The notes below the pieces were generated by a model. The model was not told the DNA's origin. It did not search any database and saw only the letters and a list, made by a program, of their open reading frames with translations. From positions 1,426,001 through 1,490,000 of the forward strand of contig OY970336.1 in NCBI GenBank assembly GCA_963717455.1: a stretch of DNA of 64,000 bases, in the 5' to 3' direction. Shown here one piece after another: positions 25,721 to 33,970 of the stretch. Within the stretch, counting starts at the first letter, position 1, and every line of letters begins with the position of its first letter. Source of the stretch: Bog-473 sp963717455. GTDB taxonomy: Bacteria > Actinomycetota > Acidimicrobiia > Acidimicrobiales > RAAP-2. Both the position numbers and the translations under genes were made by a program.

Positions 25721-27943
25721 GTGAGCGCGTTGAGGACGCCGGAACGCACAAAGGAGACCCCGACGTCGGTGCAGGTGACGGCCCTCGGCCGCCTGGCGGG
25801 CCGCTGTTACGACCGGCGCCGCCTCGTGCTCGTGCTGTGGATCCTGGCGCTGATCGGGATCACCCTCGTGGCGCAAATGGTGGGCACCCACTTCCAGAAC
25901 AAGTTCACCGCCGGCAGCACGCAGTCACAGCAGGCCGCCGACCTGCTGAGCGCGCGGTTCCCGTCCCACGCGGGCGATACCGCCGACGTCGTCTTCCGTA
26001 CGGCCACACCGATCGCCGCCAACGAGGCGGCGATCAACGGCGTGGTGGACTCCCTCCGGCCTCTTGGCCACGTGTCGAGCGTCACCGGCCCCTTCTCGCC
26101 GGCTGGTGCGCACCAGATCTCGTCCCATGCCAACATCGCTTATGCCGTCGTCCAGTTCGACGAGACGACGTCGAACCTGCCCACGGGCGCAATCAACAAG
26201 GTCATCAGCACCGCCGAGGCCGCCGCGCACCCGGGATTCCAGGTCGCGCTGGGGGGCTACCCCATATCGTCTGTGGCCAAGATCTCCCCGGGCGCGAGCG
26301 AGGGCATCGGCATCACTGCGGCGATCATTATCATGCTCCTCGCCTTCGGCTCCGTCGTCGCCATGGGTCTGCCCATCATCACTGCTCTGTTCGGATTAGG
26401 CATCGGCGTGGCGCTGCTCGAGCTGGTGACACACTTCCTCGTCGTCCCGAACTTCTCACCCGAGATGGCGGCGATGATCGGCATAGGCGTCGGGATCGAC
26501 TACGCGCTCTTCATCGTCACGCGGTACCGGCAAGGCATCTTCGAGGGGCGCGACCCGCGCAACGCCGTCGTGACATCGCTGATGACGTCGGGCCGCTCCG
26601 TCCTGTTCGCTGGCGGGACGGTCGTCATCTCGTTGTTCGGGCTCTTCCTCATCGGCCAGCCGTACATGATCGGCCTGGCGACAGCCTGCATCGCCGCCGT
26701 CCTCATGGTCCTCGTCGCGGCTCTGACGCTGCTGCCCGCCATGCTCGGCTTCGCCGGAAGCGCCATCGACAAGCTCCACATCCCGGGCCTGTTGCAGAGC
26801 GGCGGGCCGCCGCTTGAGAACGGCTTCTGGCACCGCTGGAGCCGGCTCATCCAGCGCCGGGCCTGGATCGCCGGCAGTCTGGCCATTGTCGCCCTGGTCG
26901 CTCTCGCCGTGCCGATGTTCGGCATGCGCCTCGCCTTCACCGACGCCAGCAACGACCCGGCCTCCCAGACGACGCGGCAGGCCTACGACCTGCTGAGCCA
27001 GGGGTTCGGCGTCGGGTTCAACGGCCCGCTCGTGGTCGCCGTCGACATGCACGGCCCGGCCGACCAGCCGACCGTTCAGCGTCTCGAGTCGGCGCTGCGA
27101 GCCGGCGTGCCCGACGTGGCCTTCGTGGCGCCGGCGCAGTACAACGCCACGAAGACGGGCGCCGTCATCATCGTGACCCCGAGCACCTCGCCCCAGTCCG
27201 CCCAGACCGAGACCCTCGTGCAGACGCTCAGGAACGACGTCATACCACCGGTGGTCTCGGGGACGGACGTGAACGCGCTGGTAGGCGGGCAGACTGCGGG
27301 CGGCATCGACGCCGCGAACTTCCTCGGCAGCCGGCTCTTCCTCGTGATCGGTGCCGTGCTCGTACTGTCCTTCCTGCTGCTGATGACCGTATTCCGCAGC
27401 ATCGTGATCCCGCTCAAGGCCGTCATCATGAACCTGCTGAGCGTTGGCGCCGCCTACGGAGTGCTTGTCGCCGTGTTTCAGTGGGGGTGGGCCGGCGGGG
27501 TGATCGGGATCGGTGAGAAGGGACCGATCGATCCCTGGATCCCGGTCACCCTGTTCACCATCCTGTTCGGGCTCTCTATGGACTACGAGGTGTTCCTGCT
27601 CTCGCGCATCCGCGAGGAATGGCTGCGCACGAGTGACAACTCGGCGGCGGTCGCCGATGGTCTGGCCGTGACCGGCCGCATCATCACGGCCGCGGCGGCC
27701 ATCATGTTCTGCGTCTTCGCCTCGTTCGTGATCAACGACCCGCTGCACATCCTGAAAGTCTTCGGGCTCGGGTTGGCGGTGGCGGTGCTGATCGACGTCA
27801 CGCTGGTGCGGATGGTGCTCGTGCCCTCCATCATGGAGCTCCTCGGGCCGCTGAACTGGTGGATGCCGCGTTTCCTCGACCGCTCCATCCCCACCATCGG
27901 CGTCGAGGGCACGCCGTCGGCGCCGGTACCGACCCCCGCCTGA
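25721..27943 (+). CDS. MMPL/RND-family membrane transporter
   Basis: About 740 residues in two homologous halves, each with one leading helix, a periplasmic loop and about five clustered helices. EMAAMIGIGVGIDYALFIVTRYR and the second-half equivalent GLSMDYEVFLLSRIREEW carry the Asp/Tyr proton-relay pairs of MMPL proteins. Mycobacterial MMPL proteins export cell-envelope lipids; the cargo here is unknown. GTG 25721 is preferred because AGGAGG (25707-25712) lies eight bases upstream; a GTG at 25712 overlaps that sequence. TetR-controlled export is a natural reading. The next gene is 75 bases downstream. Confidence 0.9.
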   Translation: MSALRTPERTKETPTSVQVTALGRLAGRCYDRRRLVLVLWILALIGITLVAQMVGTHFQNKFTAGSTQSQQAADLLSARFPSHAGDTADVVFRTATPIAANEAAINGVVDSLRPLGHVSSVTGPFSPAGAHQISSHANIAYAVVQFDETTSNLPTGAINKVISTAEAAAHPGFQVALGGYPISSVAKISPGASEGIGITAAIIIMLLAFGSVVAMGLPIITALFGLGIGVALLELVTHFLVVPNFSPEMAAMIGIGVGIDYALFIVTRYRQGIFEGRDPRNAVVTSLMTSGRSVLFAGGTVVISLFGLFLIGQPYMIGLATACIAAVLMVLVAALTLLPAMLGFAGSAIDKLHIPGLLQSGGPPLENGFWHRWSRLIQRRAWIAGSLAIVALVALAVPMFGMRLAFTDASNDPASQTTRQAYDLLSQGFGVGFNGPLVVAVDMHGPADQPTVQRLESALRAGVPDVAFVAPAQYNATKTGAVIIVTPSTSPQSAQTETLVQTLRNDVIPPVVSGTDVNALVGGQTAGGIDAANFLGSRLFLVIGAVLVLSFLLLMTVFRSIVIPLKAVIMNLLSVGAAYGVLVAVFQWGWAGGVIGIGEKGPIDPWIPVTLFTILFGLSMDYEVFLLSRIREEWLRTSDNSAAVADGLAVTGRIITAAAAIMFCVFASFVINDPLHILKVFGLGLAVAVLIDVTLVRMVLVPSIMELLGPLNWWMPRFLDRSIPTIGVEGTPSAPVPTPA

Positions 27944-27972
27944 ACACGGCCGGGCCGCCGGTGGTCATCACG

Positions 27973-27999
27973 GTCGTCCCCCTCTGGTCGGGGCGACCC
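27973..27999 (+). terminator. Hairpin between the MMPL and IlvD/Edd genes
   Basis: GGTCG-T-CCCC (27973-27982) can pair with GGGGCGACC (27991-27999), nine pairs with a one-base bulge and an eight-base loop. No U tract follows, so it is at best a weak or factor-dependent terminator for the transporter gene. Confidence 0.35.
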
Positions 28000-28018
28000 T
28001 CCCGCTAGTTTGGGTTCC

Positions 28019-29785
28019 GTGCCCAACGAATCTTTCGTGTCCCTCAACCCCGGGCGCGACGTGCAGAAGGTCGGCACGGCGGCCTTCCTCGGTGAGGACG
28101 TCCAGAAGATCCACGACCCGGTGTGGGCGGTGATCGGCAACCTCGGGGACAGCCAGTGCTATCTCGGCGTCCCGCAGAAGGTGCACGCCGTCCAGGCCGC
28201 CCTGTCCCGCCGCATCGCCGGGGACGACCTGGCCGTCCGCTTGATACCGCCGGCGTTCACCCTGGGCGTCTCGGATGGCCAGCTCAACGGCACGCCGCAG
28301 ATGCGGTTCTCCCTGGTCGGCCGCGAGGTCGTCCACGACGTCGCCGACATGCACCTGGCGGCGAACAAGGTCGCCGGACTGGTAGCCGTGGTGGCGTGCG
28401 ACAAGCCCCCGGTCGGGACCGTCGCGGCCGTGCTCGAGAACAACACGCCAGCGGTCGTCATCTCCGACGGCCCGATCAGGCCCGGGATCGACCCGGAGAC
28501 CGGTGCCCGGATCGATCTCGTGTCGGCCTTCCAGGTGGTCGACCAGGACGCGGAGGTCCGCGCCCGGTACGCCCTCAACGCCTGCCCCGGCCAGGGCAGC
28601 TGCGGGGGCATGTTCACCTACAACACGATGCAGACCTTCATCGCCGTCCTCGGCCTCGAACCGCTGCACATGGTGTCCCCGCCGTCGGCCGACCCGCGCC
28701 GGCTGACCGAGTTCCCCGACCAGGCGGTCGACTGCCTGGTCGCCATGACGAGCCGGGGCATCCGGCCCCGCGACATCGTGACGCCGGCGTCGCTGCGCAA
28801 CGCCCTGACGGTCACCATCGCCATGGGCGGCTCCACGAACGTGCTGCTGCACAGTGTCGAGATCGCCCGCGCCGCCGGCATCGACCTGTGGGGCGACGTC
28901 CTCGGCCAGGACGACTTCAACCAGCTGGCCCGGCGCCTGCCGGTGCTGGTCAACATGCGACCGTTCGGTGACTACTCCATGGTGGACGTGGACGCCAAGG
29001 GTGGGCTGCAGGTCATCGCCAACGAGCTCCTCGCGGCCGGCTTCCTCGATGGTGACGCGCTGACCTGCACGGGCGAGACCCTGGCCGAACAGCTCCGGCG
29101 GCTCGCCCCCCCGCCTCCCGACCAGGACGTGATCTACGCGGTCGAGAAGCCCTTCAAGGACACGGGCGGGCTCCGCCTGCTCCGCGGCAACCTCGCTCCC
29201 GACGGTGGGGCGATCCTCAAGATCGCCGGCGTCGAAGGCGGTGTGAAGGACGGGGTCTTCACGGGCCGGGCCCGCGTGTTCAACGGTGAACGTTCGCTGA
29301 TCGGGGCCCTGGACAAGCACCCCGACAGCTTCGGGGACAACGACATGGTGGTGATCCGCTACGAAGGGCCCCGGGGCGCACCGGGCATGCCGGAGCTCCT
29401 CGACCCCACCTCGCGGATCACGGCCCTCTGCCGCCAGCGGCACATCACCATCGCGCTGATGACCGACGCTCGCTTCTCGGGGGGATCGGTCGGCCTGGTC
29501 ATCGGCCACGTCGCCCCCGAAGCGCTCCTCGGGGGGCCGATCGCACTCGTCGAGGACGGGGACACCATCGTGGTCGACCTCACGACCGACCGCCTCGACT
29601 GCGTGCCCTTCGACGACCCCGGCGTGTTCGAGCGGCGGGCCGCGTCATGGCGGGCGGCGGCTGAGGGCAACGGCGGCGTCCACCCGGATGCCGAGCCGGT
29701 GACGGACCGGGTGCTGGCGCGGATGCGGGCGACGGCGCTCCCCGCCCTCCTCGGCGGGGGCATGGCGACACCTCCGGCGTCTTAG
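28019..29785 (+). CDS. IlvD/Edd-family dehydratase (possible dihydroxy-acid dehydratase)
   Basis: 588 residues. The iron-sulfur Cys positions are present: GDSQCYLG (about residue 50), VACDKPPVG and PGQGSCGGMFTYNTM; DARFSGGSVGLVIGHVAPEA near the C-terminus is the family signature. The first Cys motif and the CDKPPVG motif differ from canonical IlvD (PCNxH and CDKxxPG), so it could act on sugar acids instead of dihydroxy-acids. ilvBNC begins 1.9 kb downstream, which favours a valine/isoleucine role, but unlike those operons it has no attenuator. Start chosen at GTG 28019 since TAGTTT ends six bases before it; TTG 28010 is in frame. Confidence 0.75.
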   Translation: MPNESFVSLNPGRDVQKVGTAAFLGEDVQKIHDPVWAVIGNLGDSQCYLGVPQKVHAVQAALSRRIAGDDLAVRLIPPAFTLGVSDGQLNGTPQMRFSLVGREVVHDVADMHLAANKVAGLVAVVACDKPPVGTVAAVLENNTPAVVISDGPIRPGIDPETGARIDLVSAFQVVDQDAEVRARYALNACPGQGSCGGMFTYNTMQTFIAVLGLEPLHMVSPPSADPRRLTEFPDQAVDCLVAMTSRGIRPRDIVTPASLRNALTVTIAMGGSTNVLLHSVEIARAAGIDLWGDVLGQDDFNQLARRLPVLVNMRPFGDYSMVDVDAKGGLQVIANELLAAGFLDGDALTCTGETLAEQLRRLAPPPPDQDVIYAVEKPFKDTGGLRLLRGNLAPDGGAILKIAGVEGGVKDGVFTGRARVFNGERSLIGALDKHPDSFGDNDMVVIRYEGPRGAPGMPELLDPTSRITALCRQRHITIALMTDARFSGGSVGLVIGHVAPEALLGGPIALVEDGDTIVVDLTTDRLDCVPFDDPGVFERRAASWRAAAEGNGGVHPDAEPVTDRVLARMRATALPALLGGGMATPPAS

Positions 29786-29889
29786 TTCTGGGTCACCGCC
29801 GCCTCGGACCTCTCGGCGGGCTCCCGTCGCTCCGCCGCCTGTGACACCCCTTCGTGGCGGCGCACCGTCGCCCTGGCCAGACTGGTGCG

Positions 29890-31254
29890 GTGAACGGAGC
29901 AGCGGCGACCGCGCTACGCCAGGACGAAGGACGGGGATCATGTCGCCTACCAGGTTCTGGGGAGCGGTCCGACCGATCTTCTCTGCGTCGGCTATGGCAA
30001 CGTCGTCTCCGTCGACCTTCACGACGAGGAGCCCCATGTCCGGCGCTTCGAGCAGCGGCTGGCGAGCTTCAGTCGCTTCATCCGGTTCGATCGGCGGGGC
30101 ATCGGCTTGTCCGACCGGACCACCTCGGGCGACGTCGGCACCGCATCAGTCGTCGATGACATTGTCGCCGTGCTCGACGCCGCCGGCTCGACCCAGGCCT
30201 CGCTCTTCGCCGCCGGGTTGAGCGGGCTCTCAGCCCTGCTGGCCGCGGCCCGGCACCCGGATCGGGTTGGATCCCTCATCCTCCTCAACTCCTACGCACG
30301 CCTGCCGTGGGCCGAGGACTACCAGTTCGGCGTTCCCCGGACGTCCTTGACCGCTTCCTCGACGGCGTGCTCGACGTGAGCGGCGCAGATCCGGACCCCG
30401 ACCTCGACGATGTCCACCTCATGGCGCCGAGCCTGCAGCACGATCGCGCCTTCCGGGACTGGTGGTCGCGTGCCGGCCGCCAGGGCGCCAGCCCCGCCAC
30501 GGCGCGGATCATCCTCAAGGCGGCGTTCGGAGGGGACGTTCGTGACCAGCTGGCGGCGATCGAAGCGCCGACGCTCATCGTGCACCGCGTCCCGAGCCTG
30601 TTCTTGGTGGACCACGCCCGGTACCTGGCCGCGCACATTCGCGATGCCCGGTTGGTCGAGCTGCCAGGTGGCGACCACCTCCCCTTCGGAGAGGGCAGCG
30701 ACGCGGTCGTCGACGAAATCGAGGAGTTCGTCACGGGGACCCGGGGCGGTGCGGCGACCGAGCGCATTCTGACCACTGTCCTGTTCACCGACATCGTCGG
30801 ATCGACGGAGCGGGCGACGAGGGAGGGCGACCGATCCTGGCACGACCTTCTCGATCGCCACGACGCCATGGTGCGATCCGAACTGCACCGGTTCGGCGGA
30901 CGGGAGGTGAAGACGACCGGCGACGGTATCCTGGCCACCTTCGTCAGCCCCACCCAGGCCATCCGGTGCGCGGCGTCCATCTGCGCAGGCGCCACCCGCA
31001 TGGAGATGCAGGTGAGGGCCGGGCTGCACACGGGTGAGGTCGAAGCACGAGGCGATGACGTCAGCGGAATCGCGGTGCACCGGGCCCAGCGGATCTCGGC
31101 TCAGGCCGGGGCCGGCGAGGTTCTCGTCTCGCGGACGGTGGTGGACCTCGTTGCCGGATCGAGCACCGCCTTCGACGAACGGGGCCCCTACCAGCTCAAG
31201 GGTCTCGACGGCTCCTGGCCCCTGTTCGCCGTCATTGAGCGACCTCCTACGTGA
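29890..31254 (+). pseudogene. Alpha/beta-hydrolase fused to class III adenylate/guanylate cyclase, two frame breaks
   Basis: Three frames in series make one recognisable protein of about 450 residues. GTG 29890 gives MNGAAAT, then the frame changes near 29908-29913 to RYARTKDGDHVAYQVLGSGP; the hydrolase domain follows (FDRRGIGLSDR) up to LPWAEDYQFGVP, where a run of four C (30335-30338) shifts the frame again to PDVLDRFLDG. The last part carries the cyclase homology domain: VLFTDIVGSTERA with the metal Asp, KTTGDGILATF with the second Asp, and AGLHTGEVEARGDD. This hydrolase-cyclase fusion is frequent in Actinobacteria. Extra or missing single bases suggest sequencing error at the C run at least; a truly decayed gene is possible. 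Confidence 0.75.
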
Positions 31255-31490
31255 CCCCTGCCCCCAAGAACTCGCCTGGATACCTGGAGGCATACGCCTC
31301 GGTGCAGGACCGCCCCCGTTGCCGGCCTCGACGGTCCCTCCGAGGAGCGCCGCCCGCTCCACCATCTACCAAGCCGCGGGCCCGTTGCCACCGGAGGGGG
31401 GGCGCTCGGTGCCGCCGCCGCCCCGGCGTTGACGGCGCGGATGGCCATCTCGAGCTCGTCGACCGAGACGGACAGATCCAACCGGGACGG
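31255..31490. other. Gap without a convincing gene before the ilvB leader
   Basis: About 240 bases between the cyclase stop and the ilvB promoter. Frames on either strand are proline/arginine-rich with no motif, start signal or partner, so I call no gene. No repeat or RNA structure stands out apart from the hairpin that begins at 31491. Confidence 0.5.
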
Positions 31491-31527
31491 CCCCGGGGTT
31501 GTCCCGGGGCGGCGGGCATGGCACAAT
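31491..31527 (+). promoter_or_regulatory. ilvB promoter with a hairpin over the -35
   Basis: TTGTCC (31499-31504), 17 bases, CACAAT (31522-31527). The -10 ends nine bases before the leader-peptide ATG, so the transcript has almost no 5' leader. A perfect inverted repeat CCCCGGG-GTTGT-CCCGGGG (31491-31509) overlaps the -35; it may be an operator or the terminator stem of upstream transcription. Confidence 0.6.
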
Positions 31528-31536
31528 GGTGCCCTC

Positions 31537-31584
31537 ATGCAGGCACGCAGCGCCCGACCGACGATTCTGGTACTCGTAACGTAG
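31537..31584 (+). CDS. ilvB leader peptide (MQARSARPTILVLVT)
   Basis: Fifteen residues, ATG 31537 to TAG 31582-31584. The second half, TILVLVT, packs Ile, Leu, Val, Leu, Val in five consecutive codons just before the stop, the composition expected of a branched-chain attenuator leader. There is no Shine-Dalgarno; the start is close enough to the predicted transcription start for leaderless translation. Slow decoding of these codons when Ile, Leu or Val is scarce would hold the ribosome over the first hairpin arm. Confidence 0.8.
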   Translation: MQARSARPTILVLVT

Positions 31585-31644
31585 AGGCGCGCCCCCACCG
31601 CAACGCGCCTCTCGACCCTCCGACTCGGAGGGTCGTTTCAATTT
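31583..31644 (+). promoter_or_regulatory. ilvBNC transcription attenuator
   Basis: Two adjacent hairpins follow the leader. Stem A pairs 31583-31591 (AGAGGCGCG) with 31604-31612 (CGCGCCTCT), nine pairs, and its 5' arm includes the last two bases of the leader stop. Stem B, 31613-31622 with 31626-31635 (CGACCCTCCG/CGGAGGGTCG), ten pairs with loop ACT, is followed by TTTCAATTT, an intrinsic terminator 46 bases before the ilvB ATG. I could not identify the antiterminator pairing by eye. Confidence 0.75.
31613..31644 (+). terminator. Attenuator terminator before ilvB
   Basis: Ten-pair perfect GC-rich stem with a three-base loop followed by a T-rich tail (31636-31644). Position between leader peptide and ilvB makes it the conditional stop of the attenuator. 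Confidence 0.75.
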
Positions 31645-31681
31645 CCGGACAAGACACACGATCAAGATCAGGGGAAGTCAT

Positions 31682-33409
31682 ATGAAGTTGACAGGGGCCC
31701 AGGCCCTCATCAAGAGCCTCGAGATGCAGGGGGTCGACGTCATGTTCGGCCTGCCCGGCGGCGCCATCCTGCCCGTCTACGACCCGATCATCGACTCCTC
31801 CATCCGCCACATCCTGGTGCGCCACGAGCAGGGCGCCGGCCACATGGCCGAGGGCTACGCCATGGTCACCGGCAAGCCGGGCGTGGCGATGGTGACCAGC
31901 GGCCCGGGGGCCACCAACATCGTCACGCCGCTGGCGAATGCGTACATGGACTCGACCCCGCTCATCGTGGTGTCGGGCCAGGTGGCCACCGCCTCCATCG
32001 GCACCGACGCCTTCCAGGAGTGCGACATCACCGGCGTGACCATGGGCATCACCAAGCACAACTGGCTCATCAAGCACGTCCAGGACATCCCCAGGGTGGT
32101 CGCCGCCGCCTTCCACGTTGCAACCACCGGGCGGCCGGGACCGGTCCTGATCGACCTCCCCAAGGACATCTCCAACGCCACCATGGAGTGGTACTGGCCG
32201 TCGTCCATCGACGAGCTCGACCTCCCGGGGTACCACCCCGTCACTTTCGGCGACCCGGTCCTGGTGGGCCAGGCCGCCGAGCTCATCTCCGGCGCCCATC
32301 GCCCCGTGCTCTACGTCGGCGGCGGGGTGCTCAAGTCCCGCGGCGCCGAAGTGCTGCGCGCCCTGGCCGAGCGCACCGGCATCCCGGTGGTGACGACGCT
32401 GATGGCCCGGGGCGCCTTCCCCGACTCGCACCCCCAGGCGCTCGGGATGCCGGGGATGCACGGCCATTACACGGCCGTGACCGCGATGCAGCGGAGCGAT
32501 CTCCTCGTCAGCCTCGGGGCGCGCTTCGACGACCGGGTCACGGGCAAGATCAGCGCCTTCGCTCCTGACGCCAAGATCATCCATGTCGACATCGACCCCG
32601 CAGAGCTGGGCAAGGTCCGCGTCCCCGACGTCGGGATCGCCGGCGACTGCCGCCAGGTGGTCGAGGAGCTGCTGCTCGCCATGGACGCCCGGGCCGACCA
32701 GCCGCTGGTGCAGGACCTCGCGCCCTGGTGGCGTCAGATCCGCGAATGGCAGGAGCGCTTCCCGCTCCACTACGCCGACGCAGACGGCGGTGCGATCAAG
32801 CCGCAGAACGTCGTGGAGCAGCTGCGCGACTCGGCCCCGGCCGATACCATCGTGGTCGCCGGCGTGGGCCAGCACCAGATGTGGGCCTCGCAGTACTGGA
32901 ACTTCGAGCACCCCTACACATGGGTGAACTCCGGCGGCGCCGGCACCATGGGGTTTGCCGTGCCGGCCGCCATCGGGGCCAAGGTGGGCCGTCCTGAGCG
33001 CACCGTGTGGGCCATCGACGGCGACGGCTGCTTCCAGATGACCGCGCAGGAGCTCGTGACGGCGAGCTCGGAGCAGATCCCGGTCAAGATCGCCATCCTC
33101 AACAACGCCTACCTGGGAATGGTGCGCCAGTGGCAGGAGATGTTCTACGGGGAGCGCTACTCGGAGGTCTACCTGTCACCCGACCTGCCCGACTACGTGA
33201 AGTGGGCCGAGGCGATGGGGTGCGTGGGCATCCGGGCCGAGACGCCCGAGGACGTGGGGCCGGCCATTGAGAAGGCGAACTCCATCGACGACCGGCCCGT
33301 CGTGGTCGACTTCCGCACCGACGCCTTCGAGAAGGTGTTCCCGATGGTGGCCGCCGGCTCCTCCAACGACGACATCGTCGTGCACCCCGACCTGCGGGTG
33401 GGCTCGTGA
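31682..33409 (+). CDS. ilvB: Acetolactate synthase large subunit
   Basis: 575 residues. FGLPGGAILPVYD at the N-terminus and the catalytic Glu in VRHEQGAGHMAEGYA, the central FAD/linking domain (RTGIPVVTTLMARGAFP), and the C-terminal thiamine diphosphate motif WAIDGDGCFQMTAQEL with ILNNAYLGMVRQWQ are all present. It condenses two pyruvates (valine, leucine) or pyruvate with 2-oxobutyrate (isoleucine). First gene of ilvB-ilvN-ilvC, placed behind the leader and attenuator, with GGGGA about seven bases before the ATG. Its stop overlaps ilvN (GTGA). Confidence 0.97.
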   Translation: MKLTGAQALIKSLEMQGVDVMFGLPGGAILPVYDPIIDSSIRHILVRHEQGAGHMAEGYAMVTGKPGVAMVTSGPGATNIVTPLANAYMDSTPLIVVSGQVATASIGTDAFQECDITGVTMGITKHNWLIKHVQDIPRVVAAAFHVATTGRPGPVLIDLPKDISNATMEWYWPSSIDELDLPGYHPVTFGDPVLVGQAAELISGAHRPVLYVGGGVLKSRGAEVLRALAERTGIPVVTTLMARGAFPDSHPQALGMPGMHGHYTAVTAMQRSDLLVSLGARFDDRVTGKISAFAPDAKIIHVDIDPAELGKVRVPDVGIAGDCRQVVEELLLAMDARADQPLVQDLAPWWRQIREWQERFPLHYADADGGAIKPQNVVEQLRDSAPADTIVVAGVGQHQMWASQYWNFEHPYTWVNSGGAGTMGFAVPAAIGAKVGRPERTVWAIDGDGCFQMTAQELVTASSEQIPVKIAILNNAYLGMVRQWQEMFYGERYSEVYLSPDLPDYVKWAEAMGCVGIRAETPEDVGPAIEKANSIDDRPVVVDFRTDAFEKVFPMVAAGSSNDDIVVHPDLRVGS

Positions 33410-33942
33410 CGCCGGCGCAGCTGACTTCGGTGCCCGGTGGGAAGGGCGCGTCGCCCCGCCACCACATCCTCTCGGTGCTGGTGGAGAACAAGGCGGGCGT
33501 GCTGGCCCGCGTGGCGGGGCTCTTCAGCCGCCGCGGCTTCAACATCTACTCGCTGGCCGTCGCACCCACCGACGAGGACGAGCACTTCAGCCGCATCACC
33601 ATCGTCGTGGACGTCGAGTCCGCGCCGTTGGAGCAGGTGATCATGCAGCTGGACAAGCTCGTCAACGTGGTCTCCATCGGCGAGCTCTCGCCGAGCGAGG
33701 CCGTGGAGCGGGAGCTGGTGCTGGTGACGATCGCGGTGGGTCCGACCGAGCGGTCGCAGGTGATCCAGCTGGTGGGCGTCTTCGGCGGCGAGGTGGTCAG
33801 TGTCGGCGCCGACCGCCTCACCGTGATGCTGGCCGGCCGGCCCGAGAAGATCGACGACTTCGAAGGGCTGCTCGAGCACTACCAGGTCGTCGAGCTCCAA
33901 CGGACCGGGCGGGTGGCCCTGCCTAAGCTAGATCGCCACTGA
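33406..33942 (+). CDS. ilvN: Acetolactate synthase regulatory small subunit
   Basis: 178 residues with the N-terminal ACT domain (HHILSVLVENKAGVLARVAG, FSRRGFNIYSLAVAPT) followed by the second ACT-like domain ending VELQRTGRVALPK. Binds valine to give feedback inhibition and is needed for full IlvB activity. A roughly 15-residue Ser/Gly-rich extension precedes the ACT core. GTG 33406 overlaps the ilvB stop, giving coupled, matched synthesis; ilvC follows 28 bases later. Confidence 0.95.
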   Translation: MTPAQLTSVPGGKGASPRHHILSVLVENKAGVLARVAGLFSRRGFNIYSLAVAPTDEDEHFSRITIVVDVESAPLEQVIMQLDKLVNVVSIGELSPSEAVERELVLVTIAVGPTERSQVIQLVGVFGGEVVSVGADRLTVMLAGRPEKIDDFEGLLEHYQVVELQRTGRVALPKLDRH

Positions 33943-33970
33943 TCGAGACCAAGAAGAGAGAGAAGCCACC

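Noticed and set aside
27973..27999. Hairpin before the IlvD/Edd gene as a fourth branched-chain attenuator
   Set aside because: No leader peptide with Ile/Leu/Val codons, no T tail, and the gene appears leaderless.
31188..31598. Minus-strand open frame over the ilvB leader region
   Set aside because: Low-complexity composition, no start signal, and it conflicts with the promoter, leader and attenuator on the plus strand.
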